DNA of 64,000 bases from Pseudomonadota bacterium. Its GTDB lineage: Bacteria > Pseudomonadota > Gammaproteobacteria > UBA1113. Both the position numbers and the translations under genes were made by a program. Below the pieces are notes generated by a model. That model was given only the letters and a program-made list of their open reading frames with translations, searched no databases and had not been told where the DNA came from. Below, piece by piece: positions 34,978 to 44,360 of the stretch. The stretch's first letter is position 1; each line of letters opens with the position of its first letter. The DNA lies in contig JAJYCX010000010.1 of assembly GCA_021778015.1 (NCBI GenBank), positions 1-64,000 of the forward strand, given 5' to 3'.

Positions 34978-36393
34978 TTAAACATCAAAATTACATTCAT
35001 GCAATTTAACCATTTTTGTCTTATAGGAAAATTTATAGCCTAGCCATAGTACGAGGAATACAAACACACCGGTATAAGACACTAAAAGGCCTTCCCAATC
35101 GATGTGATTTTTCATAAATGCACTGTAATTTTGGCCGGCAATAATAACGATACAGAGAGCAAAAGCAATAAGCGGCGCATAAGGATATCCTTTGGCTACA
35201 TAGGGTAGATCTTTTATATCATTACCTTGTAGTACATAGGCTTTTCTAAATCGATAATGGCTGATTGCAATGCCTAGCCACGCAATGAATCCGGATAGAC
35301 TGGATGCATTCAGCAGCCAAAGATAGACAATGCCATTTCCAAAAGCAGAACACAGAAAAGCTAACATCCCTACCGCTGCCGTGGCCAATAAAGCAGGAAT
35401 AGGGATCCCTCGGCTACTTACTTTTGAAAAGATTTGAGGAACGTGTTTTTGGTGCGATAAATACCACAACATACGCGTAGAGGCATACATGCCGGAATTT
35501 CCTGCGGATAAAATAGCGACTAAAATAACGCCATTCATCAGGTTGGCCACAAAAGTAATGCCGCTGTTTTTAAAGACTAAAGTGAATGGGCTGGTCGCAA
35601 TATCGCCACCCATGAGTTGATTGGAGGTATAGGGGATTAAAAAGCTAATCACTAATATGGCCAAAATGTAGAAAAGAACTATGCGCCAAAATACTTTTTT
35701 GATGGCCGCTGGGATGGTCTTTTTGGGATTTTCGCTTTCTCCGGCAGCTACACCGATAAGTTCAGTGCCCTGAAATGAAAACCCTACCACCATAAAAACA
35801 CCAAACAGCGCCCAAAATCCACCATGAAAAGGCGCTCCTTCCATTTGCCAATAGGCAAAACCCACGCTTTCGTGGCTGGTCCAACCGAAAATCATGGCGC
35901 TGCCTATGATGATAAAGCTAACCACGACCATCACTTTAATGAGTGACAGCCAATATTCGGCTTCGCCAAAGCCCTTCGCTGAAAAAATATTGAGGCCTAC
36001 AAAAAGGCTTAAGAATAGTCCACTCCATAGAAAAGGAGAAGCATCAGGAAACCAGAATTTCATCACGACGGTAGCCGCTACAATTTCAGCAGCCACCGTA
36101 ATAGCCCAGTTGTACCAGTAATTAAAGCCCATGGCAAAACCTAAAGCGGGATCCACAAAGCGTGCGCAATAGGTATAAAAAGAACCCGAGGTGGGCATAA
36201 AGGCAGACATTTCTCCCAAGCTGGTCATCAAGAAATAAACCATAATACCCATGATGGCATAAGCCAGCACAGCACCGCCGGGACCTGCATCATGAATAGT
36301 GCTGCCACTGGCTAAAAATAACCCCGTGCCAATGGAGCCCCCTATGGCAATCATACTGATTTGCCTGGAATTCAGTGTGCGCTGTAAACTCAT
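34978..36393 (-). CDS. Amino-acid permease of the LysP/AroP (AAT) type
   Basis: 471 aa, 12 membrane helices. AAT-family start RTLNSRQISMIAIGGSIGTGLFLASGSTIHDAGPGGAVLAYAIMG, then SLGEMSAFMPTSGSFYTYCARFVDPALGFAMGFNYWYNW. The central VGFSFQGTELIGVAAGESENPKKTIPAAIKKVFWRI is the family hallmark. Closest in appearance to lysine-specific permease LysP, but specificity is not certain. Proton symport into the cytoplasm. Own promoter; maf follows after 6 bp and is probably co-transcribed. Confidence 0.9.
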   Translation of the reverse strand: MSLQRTLNSRQISMIAIGGSIGTGLFLASGSTIHDAGPGGAVLAYAIMGIMVYFLMTSLGEMSAFMPTSGSFYTYCARFVDPALGFAMGFNYWYNWAITVAAEIVAATVVMKFWFPDASPFLWSGLFLSLFVGLNIFSAKGFGEAEYWLSLIKVMVVVSFIIIGSAMIFGWTSHESVGFAYWQMEGAPFHGGFWALFGVFMVVGFSFQGTELIGVAAGESENPKKTIPAAIKKVFWRIVLFYILAILVISFLIPYTSNQLMGGDIATSPFTLVFKNSGITFVANLMNGVILVAILSAGNSGMYASTRMLWYLSHQKHVPQIFSKVSSRGIPIPALLATAAVGMLAFLCSAFGNGIVYLWLLNASSLSGFIAWLGIAISHYRFRKAYVLQGNDIKDLPYVAKGYPYAPLIAFALCIVIIAGQNYSAFMKNHIDWEGLLVSYTGVFVFLVLWLGYKFSYKTKMVKLHECNFDV

Positions 36394-36425
36394 GCTACTC
36401 TTTTCCCAATCCTGACTATGGCAGC

Positions 36426-36455
36426 ATTGTAGCCTTTTGGTTATTGTCTAGTCAA
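36426..36455 (-). promoter_or_regulatory. Sigma-70 promoter of the permease-maf operon
   Basis: Minus strand TTGACT (36455-36450), 18-bp spacer, TACAAT (36431-36426), 32 bp before the permease start. Confidence 0.6.
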
Positions 36456-36465
36456 TGTATTAGAA

Positions 36466-38529
36466 TTAAGCTGTAAATCCTTTAACACAGCTTTGAGATT
36501 GCGAACTTTGTACTGATAATTCCACCAAAAATTTTGATGGGGCCCAACCCTGTTTGTTTTTATGCCCACAGAAAAGCATTCCTTTGGGGGCATTTTGAGG
36601 TTGAGCCAAGACAAGCATTATATCTCCCGTGCAAAACGATAGCTCATTCTCTGTTTTAGCTTGATAATCTTCTGCTGCTCGCACCTCTTTTTTTACTGGT
36701 TTTATTGGTGGGCCTTTCTTGACAGTTGATGACAAGAATGTATTCGGGTTTCTTGGAGATACCTTAGAGATATTTAAAGGAGATACAATCGATTGCGCGG
36801 GATTCTCTTGGGGTTTGGGCAAAAAACCAATGTTGCTCATTAAATGTGATGCTCTAGGGTTTTCTGATGCATCGGCAGAAGATTCAATATTATTTGATTC
36901 TATTAAAGTTGCCTCATCTAAATCTTTTCTCTCATCTTCTCTTATTATTGGTTCAGGAAATCGCATCTTCAATAAATAATATCTTTGCTTCTCAGAGAAG
37001 TAAACATCATCTTGGAGCATTAATAATGATAAAGGGCCTACCATGCACCCAAACGGCATCCAAGTATACCCTTCATCAAAAACGAAAAGTTTGCACATTT
37101 TCTTATACACTAATGTTAAATCTGTAGTATTTCTCCATAATCTAGAAAATTCAGAATAAAATTTTAAATGCTCAGATCCATTATCTTGATACAAGTCAAT
37201 AGAAAAATTCATATCAGTGGCTTGTGCATTTTTACGTGCTTCAGCATAGTATTTAGGATCACGATGCGCTATAAGTAACCAATGTAGCTGCTCGTTAAAA
37301 CACATTCGCCAATATGTCAGAATCCTCAGATCTATGCTGGCTAACATTGTGTTAAGAGAGTCCGCTAATGCAACTAGCTTAGCGGATAACGTTGGCCTTA
37401 TTGTTAAATTTTCTGCAATGTAAATGATAATAGAGTCTGGTGCAATATATGTAAAAGGATTAATAGAGTCTTCATTAATAAATTCTCCTGCTATTCTGAT
37501 AAGATCAAGAATAACAAACCCTCCTATCCTCGCAAGGCAAACAAAATCTTTTTGCTCTTTTGGTGAAAGTCTCTGTGGTTTTAGTTTCTCAAGAGGTAGA
37601 CTAAATTGTTGTTTCGTTTTTGGCGTAACACATTGAAGTTTAGCATCAAAGAACTCCCCTTTTGAACCAATCACATAAATTGAACCGTGTGATTCCGTGT
37701 GTTTTTCTGTATTATTATAGGCCGTATCAGCATACAAGATAATTGGCAAATTAATTCCATTTTTTTGAAGCTCTAAACGCAATGCCGAAAATAAGAAGCG
37801 ACATAATTCACAACAAGAACTACTTGTAGTGACTTCTAAACGCAAATCTTGTGCTAATTGTGTTTGAGGCAATAAATCGTTAAGCGAAGGTAATTCTTTT
37901 AACCTGCCATCGTTTAAACAATAATCTAACAGATTTTGCGCATGTTGAATAAACCAAATATGTTCAGCATGTGGGTCATTGGGTAAAATATCCGTAATTT
38001 CTTTCCCTAGATCCTTGATACGCTCCTTGAGCCAATCCATTTTTAAAAGTCTAGATTTAAAATCTCTAGGCACAGCGCGTTTTTCTCGATCACTCATACC
38101 AATCAAACTACGTGCAGTATTTGCTTGCGTATAGACAAATGTCTGATTAGCAGTTTTTTCAACAATATGTACGGATATTTTCACACCCGAAACATTTTCT
38201 TGGAATGGATACCCTCCAGGAATAGATAATAATTTTGGATTGAGTTCAATATTTAACTTAAGAAAATTTATCATTCTTAAATAAAGTTTGTTGATAGCGG
38301 TTAAAGTTAGATCTTCGGGTAAATTTTTTGCTGGATTATCCTGCCAAGATCTTAATGATGCTTCACAGGTATTGGCTGCTATTTTAGAAATAATGTTTCT
38401 TTCAGCCATCTTCTGTATATCAGCTATGAGCACATCAATCCAAATAGGTAAAATATGGATGATGCCATCTCTGCTGTGAATGGCTTTATTCCCTGTGTGG
38501 CTTAAAAAATTCCCAAATGATTGTAGCAT
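36466..38529 (-). CDS. SH3-domain protein with cysteine-peptidase-like core, putative effector
   Basis: 687 aa. Residues 615-672 read as a eukaryote-like SH3 domain: VRAAEDYQAKTENELSF (ALYDY-like), then CTGDIMLVL, and GWAPSKFLVEL (G-W-x-P-S-x-F/Y-V). Just before it is a Pro/Lys-rich linker (KKGPPIKPVKKE). In the middle, SSSCCELCRFLFSAL (Cys239/Cys240), TESHGSIYVIG (His281) and EFFDAKL (Asp295) give the order of a papain/transglutaminase-like triad. The N-terminal and 340-520 regions are helical and unknown. A bacterial SH3b domain would look different. Single gene. Secretion into a host and binding of Pro-rich host proteins are inferred. Confidence 0.7.
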   Translation of the reverse strand: MLQSFGNFLSHTGNKAIHSRDGIIHILPIWIDVLIADIQKMAERNIISKIAANTCEASLRSWQDNPAKNLPEDLTLTAINKLYLRMINFLKLNIELNPKLLSIPGGYPFQENVSGVKISVHIVEKTANQTFVYTQANTARSLIGMSDREKRAVPRDFKSRLLKMDWLKERIKDLGKEITDILPNDPHAEHIWFIQHAQNLLDYCLNDGRLKELPSLNDLLPQTQLAQDLRLEVTTSSSCCELCRFLFSALRLELQKNGINLPIILYADTAYNNTEKHTESHGSIYVIGSKGEFFDAKLQCVTPKTKQQFSLPLEKLKPQRLSPKEQKDFVCLARIGGFVILDLIRIAGEFINEDSINPFTYIAPDSIIIYIAENLTIRPTLSAKLVALADSLNTMLASIDLRILTYWRMCFNEQLHWLLIAHRDPKYYAEARKNAQATDMNFSIDLYQDNGSEHLKFYSEFSRLWRNTTDLTLVYKKMCKLFVFDEGYTWMPFGCMVGPLSLLMLQDDVYFSEKQRYYLLKMRFPEPIIREDERKDLDEATLIESNNIESSADASENPRASHLMSNIGFLPKPQENPAQSIVSPLNISKVSPRNPNTFLSSTVKKGPPIKPVKKEVRAAEDYQAKTENELSFCTGDIMLVLAQPQNAPKGMLFCGHKNKQGWAPSKFLVELSVQSSQSQSCVKGFTA

Positions 38530-38655
38530 CGTCTCTCCAGTGAGTGAGTTTTAGTTCATTTTGGCTATTCGACTCCTGTTAGATTAACATAAGGCTCTAA
38601 TCAGGGTCTAGTCAGGATATTGATTGAAACCCCCATCTTTTTAGAAATGTTGAAA

Positions 38656-38923
38656 ATGGATCAACTGTATAAAAAACCATTTTTAAGATTGCTCAAACAA
38701 TCGCGCATTGAAATACTAAAAGCATTGTTGCTTACCGCCGCAGTATCCAGCATTTTTGCATTCCTATAGAGCTGATGCCCCCGCATTGTATATTATAGTC
38801 TGCTCTGTTTTAACCCTTACGGCTGCTATTTTTTACAAAAGCGAATATGACCAAATTAATGAGTTTTTCGAAGTGTGCCCTAAATTTAAAGGGTGCAATG
38901 TGGCAATCCAGGAAAACGTTTAA
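38656..38923 (+). pseudogene. Frameshifted remnant of a small membrane protein gene
   Basis: From ATG 38656 the frame reads MDQLYKKPFLRLLKQSRIEI, then a hydrophobic helix, and stops at 38769. Shifting frame at about 38759 restores a second hydrophobic helix (ALYIIVCSVLTLTAAIFY) and a polar tail that runs to a TAA at 38923. The last residues are encoded by a piece of palindromic repeat (TGTGGCAATCCAGG). Two membrane helices split by a frameshift suggest a decayed gene of unknown family. The rest of the 38530-39145 gap shows nothing else beyond promoter-like AT-rich sequence before the ankyrin gene. Confidence 0.4.
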
Positions 38924-39145
38924 TATAGTAAATATGTATACAAATCAATCTGTTATCCTTATGCGGTCTAGAAATATTTCATAAATACATTAAAATAGCT
39001 ATGCTATTTTCTCAAAAGACTAATTCCTCTTTAATGATTAACACATAAATGATACAATCCCTGCGGCCAACTTCTACTTGAATGAGAGCTAACTATATAG
39101 CTCAGTAGAAACGGTATTAGATAATAAAGATTATAGGAAGGTATT

Positions 39146-40156
39146 ATGTCAGCATCTCCATCATTTATGAAAAATGTATTTGTCTATGCAAAAGAGGATA
39201 ATCATCTCGCCCTGCGCCAAGCAGCCGCACGAGGGGATATAAATAAAATTAAAACTCTTTTTCAAAATAGAGAAATAGATGATATCAATAGTAAGGGAGC
39301 AGGCACTGGAAGAACGGCGCTTCATCAAGCCGCATTGCATGGAAAAAAAGAAGCTGTAAAATTACTAATAAGTCTTGGTGCTGATCCTACTCTGTTAGAT
39401 AATAACCCAGGTAAATCACCACGAGTCCTAGCCTTGGATAAAGGACATGACGTTATAGCCCAATTATTACAACAAGCTGAACATGCATATGATTCCATCA
39501 AGGCCGCTAAAACAGCATTTTATATGTCTATAGATGAATGTCCTATGGGGGTAGAACTTTTTCAAGATTTCATTGCAAAGGCAAGCGAAATTTATACTGC
39601 CGATCATAAAAGACTTACAGAAAGCCGCGGGGCCCTGGATGAACCGATGAAATTATTCTTTCCCCAGTTAATCGAAATAAAAGCTTATTTAGAAGCATCA
39701 AAAGACAGAGATTATCATATAGGAAAATGTGGCGAACTGACTAGAGCTTGTTTAGCAAGTTTATTAGCAATAGAGCCGAAATTACCTATTACTAAGTTAC
39801 AATATTACGATAAGGATCAACCCAGAAGAAATCATACTTTTATAGCAATAAACCTAGAAATGAATAATACCATTGATGTGAATACTTGGAGCGAAGATGT
39901 TTTAATATGTGACCCGGCTGTTAAAGAAGGGGCCCGGTTATATTTTCTAAAATATGCTCCCAAAATTAGCGCAATTAACGAAATGAAAAGGGTGGATACT
40001 ATTGAATTACAATTTTTTAGTAATAAAATAATAATAGATACACTGAATTTTATAAATCCAGTTCTTGGCAGAGAAGCCAGTCGCCTTATCGAACATAATC
40101 ATAATTTGTTGTCTGAACTACAATCAAGGAGAAAACCTTCCTTAGCGCTAAAATAA
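39146..40156 (+). CDS. Ankyrin-repeat protein with cysteine-peptidase-like domain
   Basis: 336 aa. Residues about 18-110 hold two to three ankyrin repeats; the clearest is GRTALHQAALHGKKEAVKLLISLGADPTLLD. Residues about 185-265 contain HIGKCGELTRACLASLL (Cys195), PRRNHTFIAINL (His230) and EDVLICDPAVKEG (Asp256), the Cys-His-Asp order and CDP motif of papain/transglutaminase-like peptidases found in secreted toxins. The Shine-Dalgarno AGGAAGG is strong. The combination of host-protein-binding repeats with a peptidase-like core argues for an effector. It may share its catalytic fold with the SH3 protein encoded divergently next door. Confidence 0.75.
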   Translation: MSASPSFMKNVFVYAKEDNHLALRQAAARGDINKIKTLFQNREIDDINSKGAGTGRTALHQAALHGKKEAVKLLISLGADPTLLDNNPGKSPRVLALDKGHDVIAQLLQQAEHAYDSIKAAKTAFYMSIDECPMGVELFQDFIAKASEIYTADHKRLTESRGALDEPMKLFFPQLIEIKAYLEASKDRDYHIGKCGELTRACLASLLAIEPKLPITKLQYYDKDQPRRNHTFIAINLEMNNTIDVNTWSEDVLICDPAVKEGARLYFLKYAPKISAINEMKRVDTIELQFFSNKIIIDTLNFINPVLGREASRLIEHNHNLLSELQSRRKPSLALK

Positions 40157-40217
40157 AGAAAATTAGCTGGCAAGCGGTTAATAATTGTAGAAAACAATCG
40201 GTCACATCTTATGTGTT

Positions 40218-40240
40218 ATATCATTTTATGATATATTTTT
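40218..40240 (+). terminator. Hairpin plus T-run after the ankyrin gene
   Basis: ATATCAT-TTT-ATGATAT (40218-40234) followed by ATTTTT. All A/T except one pair per arm, so weak, but the T-run is in the right place for termination of the ankyrin transcript. Confidence 0.35.
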
Positions 40241-40278
40241 CAAATGCAGCAACATCACTTTGAAAGGAAATGCTATCA

Positions 40279-41130
40279 ATGTCCTCTATAACTATTAGGC
40301 TAATTTTAAAGGGAATATTAATATTTATGGTTACAATTTCTACTTGTTTTGCTAATAAACTTATTGTTGATCATAAGACAATTTCCTACACAGATACAGG
40401 CTCTGGAAAACCACTTGTATTAATACATGCTTTCCCTACCGACAAACAACTCTGGAATCAACAAATAGACCCTCTTAAAAAACATTTTCGTGTCATTACA
40501 TTAGATCTGTGGGGATTTGGTGAATCCTCCCCTACCGATGGCAAAGCTATTACTATGACCCAATATGCCGATGAAATAAATGCATTGCTCAGTCATTTGC
40601 ATATACAGCATGCCATTATTGGCGGTGAATCAATGGGGGGATACATCTCTTTGGCATTCTTAAGTGCATACCCAGAAAAAATTAATGGTCTAATACTTGC
40701 AGATACTCAATCCATTGCAGACAATGCCGATACCAAAAAGAAACGAGAAGCTTCAGCACAAGATGTACTTGAACATGGAACAAAAGGTTTAATCAACGGG
40801 TTCATGCCTAAAACTTTATCATCGCAAGCCTCTGAAAAAACAAAATCATTTTTACAGGATATTATGCAAAGACAGTCTGCAACCGGTATTGCATCTGCAT
40901 TACGAGGTATGGCCTTGCGTCAAGATATGTCTAGCACTTTGGCGGCTACCGCATCACCCGTTTTAATCATTACTGGAGAACAAGATGTGCTTGTTTCACC
41001 ACAGCAAAGCCATGACATGCATGCCCTTGCTAAAAATAGTCAATTGGTCATTATCAAAAATGCGGGACATTTATCCAATCTTGAACAAGAAGATGAATGG
41101 AATAAAGCTGTAATTGAAATGTTTGGATAG
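40279..41130 (+). CDS. Exported alpha/beta hydrolase
   Basis: 283 aa from MSSITIRLILKG; an ATG 9 bp upstream is too close to the AAAGGA Shine-Dalgarno. N-terminal signal-like helix (LILKGILIFMVTISTCFA). Fold landmarks: oxyanion loop VLIHAFPTDKQLW, LDLWGFGES, nucleophile elbow GGESMGGYISL (Ser in G-E-S-M-G), acid region ITGEQDVLV and the catalytic His in IKNAGHLSNLEQ. Member of the broad esterase/lipase/haloperoxidase-like group, probably periplasmic. Substrate unknown. Confidence 0.88.
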   Translation: MSSITIRLILKGILIFMVTISTCFANKLIVDHKTISYTDTGSGKPLVLIHAFPTDKQLWNQQIDPLKKHFRVITLDLWGFGESSPTDGKAITMTQYADEINALLSHLHIQHAIIGGESMGGYISLAFLSAYPEKINGLILADTQSIADNADTKKKREASAQDVLEHGTKGLINGFMPKTLSSQASEKTKSFLQDIMQRQSATGIASALRGMALRQDMSSTLAATASPVLIITGEQDVLVSPQQSHDMHALAKNSQLVIIKNAGHLSNLEQEDEWNKAVIEMFG

Positions 41131-41181
41131 AAGAACGGTGAAAGAAGAAATATCCATTGTACCGAGCAGGTTACAATTTTC

Positions 41182-41592
41182 CTAAGGCGATTTTTGTGAA
41201 TCATTTTTATCTTCGGCGATGATGTCGATATCTGAATCATTTATACTGTCTGCCTCAGTAAAAAAACAGTTTCGTCCTTTGTCTTTAAAAAATAGTTTCT
41301 GCCTTTCAAGCTCTTCAGTAATCATTTTATTAAAAAGTTCTAAATCAATTAATATATCTATAGTATTGGTCACATTACCTGTTATAAGAATCTTATTTGA
41401 ATTCTCACTCACCATATAATTGTATTTTCCAGTTGATTTGGTGGCTTGTTTGCTGATCGAAAATAGTTGTTTAAAAGCTTTAATATAAGATATGTCACAA
41501 TATTTTTCAAATACAAAAACGACCTTAAAAGAGCTTAGTACTATTTCATCTAAATTACATTCATTGTCTGTTATAATTATTTTTCTTGCCAT
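41182..41592 (-). CDS. Unknown small acidic protein
   Basis: 136 aa, no family recognised. Predicted mixed alpha/beta: MARKIIITDNECNLDEIVLSSFKVVFVFEKY, a middle region with ITGNVTNTIDILIDLELF, and an acidic C-terminal tail (NDSDIDIIAEDKND). No signal peptide or membrane helix. Lies alone between the hydrolase (convergent) and the MFS gene. A clean open frame with biased base use supports it being real, but nothing indicates function. Confidence 0.55.
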   Translation of the reverse strand: MARKIIITDNECNLDEIVLSSFKVVFVFEKYCDISYIKAFKQLFSISKQATKSTGKYNYMVSENSNKILITGNVTNTIDILIDLELFNKMITEELERQKLFFKDKGRNCFFTEADSINDSDIDIIAEDKNDSQKSP

Positions 41593-41629
41593 ATATTACC
41601 CATGATACATGCTTTCCCTACAAAATAAG

Positions 41630-42814
41630 TTAACGTTTATATTTCATAACTTTATATAAAAGCGGAATGGCAATTAACTGAATGGTGACAGAAAATATGA
41701 CTAAAATGGGGATAGAGATATCATACAATACGCCCATCAGCACACTGCCTAAAAACCAAGATATGCCAAATCCCGCATTAAAAACACCATAGGCAGATGC
41801 ACGCATTTCTGCAGGGACCATAGGTACAATGGCCGCTCGCATCAGTGATTCATGAGCCCCCATTCCAACAGCCCATAAAATAACGCCTGTCAATGCCCAC
41901 GAAAAATTGCCTAAAAAGACTAATGGTGCAAATAAACAGGCTCCTAATGTTACTAAAATGAGAATAACAAATCCTATTTTATCGTATAACCTACCTAGTA
42001 AAAGTGATGCTAATGCGTCTACACCCATAGCAATAGCATATGCAATCGGGATCCATGTCATTGATAGCACTTTTGTTTTTTCAAAATGATATGCAATCAG
42101 GGGGAAATCAGCATAACCTGCTGCCACCAACCCTGCACCTATCAAATAATAACGATATATTTTGCTATTAAAGGGGGTTGTTTCTAGATGAGTTGAAGGT
42201 AGCGCCAAGGTTTGTGGGTGTGGATATAACCGACGTGCAATGGTTAATAAGATAAGTGCTAATACTGCTGGCACAAGTAATAGCGCAAATGCGGCATGGT
42301 ATCCCTGCTTTTCATAAAGCACGAATGCTACCAATAATGGCCCCATCATTGCACCGGTTTGGTCTAGCGCTTGATGTAAGCCAAATCCCCATCCCATACC
42401 CATGCGATCGCCAGCATGAGATAACATGGCGTCGCGTGCAGGGGTACGAATGGCCTTACCGGTTCGTTCGAGTACTATCAATACTGCAGCCCACCACCAA
42501 TGATTAACCAAAGCAAGTAAAGGAACTGCAAGTAGATTACAGATATAACCCGCGATAGTGATTAACCAATAACGACGCGTTCTATCAGCGATATAACCAG
42601 ACAACACACGTAAACCATAACCGATGAATTCGCCAAAACCAGCTACAAAACCAACAATAGCAGCATTTGCGCCTAAAACAGCAAGATAGGGGCCTGTTAT
42701 ACTACGCGCACCTTCATAGGTCATATCTGCAAATAAGCTCACTAACCCAAGTAACACTACAAAGATGACAGCGGATTTTTTCATCAAGTCAGGCGATACC
42801 TCATTATGTATCAT
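41630..42814 (-). CDS. MFS transporter
   Basis: 394 aa from MIHNEVSPDLMKKS at 42814. The open frame extends to 42913, but those residues overlap the KfrA-like gene and are not hydrophobic. Twelve membrane helices; MFS landmarks LVSLFADMTYEGARSITGPYL, the loop 2-3 GYGLRVLSGYIADRTRRYW (G-x-x-x-D/R-x-x-R-R) and a second half with DALASLLLGRLYDKIG. Drug or metabolite exporter by general look; substrate unknown. The start follows the KfrA-like stop by 1 bp with GGTGGA as Shine-Dalgarno, so it depends on that upstream transcript. Confidence 0.85.
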   Translation of the reverse strand: MIHNEVSPDLMKKSAVIFVVLLGLVSLFADMTYEGARSITGPYLAVLGANAAIVGFVAGFGEFIGYGLRVLSGYIADRTRRYWLITIAGYICNLLAVPLLALVNHWWWAAVLIVLERTGKAIRTPARDAMLSHAGDRMGMGWGFGLHQALDQTGAMMGPLLVAFVLYEKQGYHAAFALLLVPAVLALILLTIARRLYPHPQTLALPSTHLETTPFNSKIYRYYLIGAGLVAAGYADFPLIAYHFEKTKVLSMTWIPIAYAIAMGVDALASLLLGRLYDKIGFVILILVTLGACLFAPLVFLGNFSWALTGVILWAVGMGAHESLMRAAIVPMVPAEMRASAYGVFNAGFGISWFLGSVLMGVLYDISIPILVIFSVTIQLIAIPLLYKVMKYKR

Positions 42815-42815
42815 A

Positions 42816-44003
42816 TTACCGTCCACCAACCCACCTAGTCCGCAATTCTCTAACGTACCCTTCCAAATTTGCTTTCTCCTGCGATACAGACAAATAATTA
42901 TCCTGCAAAGCAATGAGCTTATCTTCTATTGCAAATAAAGTGTTTTGCAGATAATCTACATGCTCCTCAGCTTTTTCTAGCTTAACTTGGCATTCAGTCA
43001 ACTCATTATTTTTAGCGTCTAAAGCCTGGCGCTGCACATTGCAGTCCTGAGATATTCGTGCGTAGTTTTGGCTTATTCTAGTACAATCCAATTCTAATTT
43101 GCTGTGTTTTGCCTGCAATTCTTGAGTCTGCGCTTCCAGTTCGGCATACTGAGTCATGAATACACCATATTCCTTCTCTAAATTTCCACAACGACCTTCC
43201 AGGAAGGTTTTTTCTCTAGTCACTCGCTCTAGCTGTTGCTGCATCGGTAATAATTTTTGTTCATGGTCGGTATATTGCTGTTCCATGGCACTCTCGTGCT
43301 CTAGGTGTATTTGCTGTATTGTTGTTTGATAATGCTCTAGATTGACTTGTGCATGTTTTAGTAGCTGGTGTAGCCGTTCATTTTCAACTTCGCTTTCTAA
43401 CTGACGGGATTGAAGTATTTTGAGCTGTTCAGTGGCTTCAATCTTTTCTTTCTGTTCGGCTATGAGGGCTGCGTTAAGCTGTTTATTATCTTCATTTTGT
43501 TGCTGCAGTTTCTCTTCTAAGAGCCGTATTTTACCCCGCCATTCAGTGTCTTTGGCTTCCATTTTTTCTTGCTGTTCGGCTATAAGTACAGCATTCAGCT
43601 GTTTATTTTCCTTCTTTTGTAGCTGTAGTTTCTCTTCTAAGACTTGTACTCTATTCTATCATGCCGCGTCTTTGGCTTTATATTGATTTAACTGTTGCTG
43701 GATTCCGTGCAGTGTGGCATCATATTCTTGTTGATGATTATCTGCGGATCCATCGGTTTTGTTTTGTAGTTTTAGCCAGAATTCTTTGATCATGCCCATT
43801 AGTTCGGTCGGTAAGTTGCCATCATTATGGTTTTTTAGTAACCCGTGTTGCTGCTTCCATTCACGCAGCAAGCGCGCAATGGTGCTTTTGCTACCCGTTT
43901 TTAGAACTTCACGGACATTGTCTACAGTGGGCGGTTTGCTTTGTTCTTGTAATTTGAGTATGGCGGTTGCCACATCTTGATAGGAGATCCCTATTCTACC
44001 CAT
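42816..44003 (-). pseudogene. KfrA-like DNA-binding coiled-coil gene broken by tandem stops
   Basis: One reading frame of 396 codons is interrupted at codons 115-116 by TGA-TAG (43661-43656). N-terminal part (114 aa): KfrA_N-like helix-turn-helix domain, ISYQDVATAILKLQEQSKPPTVDNVREVLKTGSKSTIARLLREW. The rest is a long coiled coil (EKLQLQKKENKQLN, EEKLQQQNEDNKQL and onwards). The stops fall in an internal duplication: AKDTEWRGKIRLLEEKL in the second unit corresponds to AKDAA-stop-stop-NRVQVLEEKL in the first. KfrA proteins are plasmid stability/autoregulatory factors. An ATG at 43562 could still give a separate coiled-coil protein of 248 aa. Confidence 0.75.
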
Positions 44004-44360
44004 TTTTTAACTCCTTTTTTTATAGTTGACATACTATTCCAGTACATCATGTCCTCAAAACATCCTATTTCAGTGACAGCCAATGCTGTAATGCGAATCA
44101 TAATATTGACCGGTCAGTCAATAAAACAGGAGAACGTGACCTCAATGTAAATCGTAACCCATAATATAACGTTATATTATCTTTTGCAACACACTTTTCC
44201 TCATAAAAATACTACATTAAAGATTATTACTATGCACTTCTTAGAATATTTTATGTATAATTCATACCGATTGGTTGCAAGTGAAAGTTTATAGAGTTAT
44301 GACATTTTTAATGTGATAGTCGTTTTTTTAATCAGAGAATAATAAACTTAAGGAACAAAA
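44004..44360. other. Intergenic region with an operator-like palindrome
   Basis: 357 bp between divergent genes. It holds a perfect 10-bp palindrome TGACCGGTCA (44108-44117) inside ATTGAC-N6-GTCAAT (44106-44123), of the kind bound by TetR-like or KfrA-like repressors; autoregulation of the KfrA-like gene is possible. The remainder is AT-rich and would contain the promoter of the ankyrin gene. No coding frame or repeat family was recognised. Confidence 0.45.

Noticed and set aside
39000..39145. PmrA box before the ankyrin gene (CTTTAATGATTAACACATAAATG)
   Set aside because: Spacing and several half-site bases do not fit cTTAATATT-N2-cTTAATATT; only the kinase promoter fits well.
42815..42913. 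Extended start of the MFS transporter
   Set aside because: The extra residues come from the end of the coiled-coil gene in another frame and are charged; the start just after its stop gives a normal MFS N-terminus.
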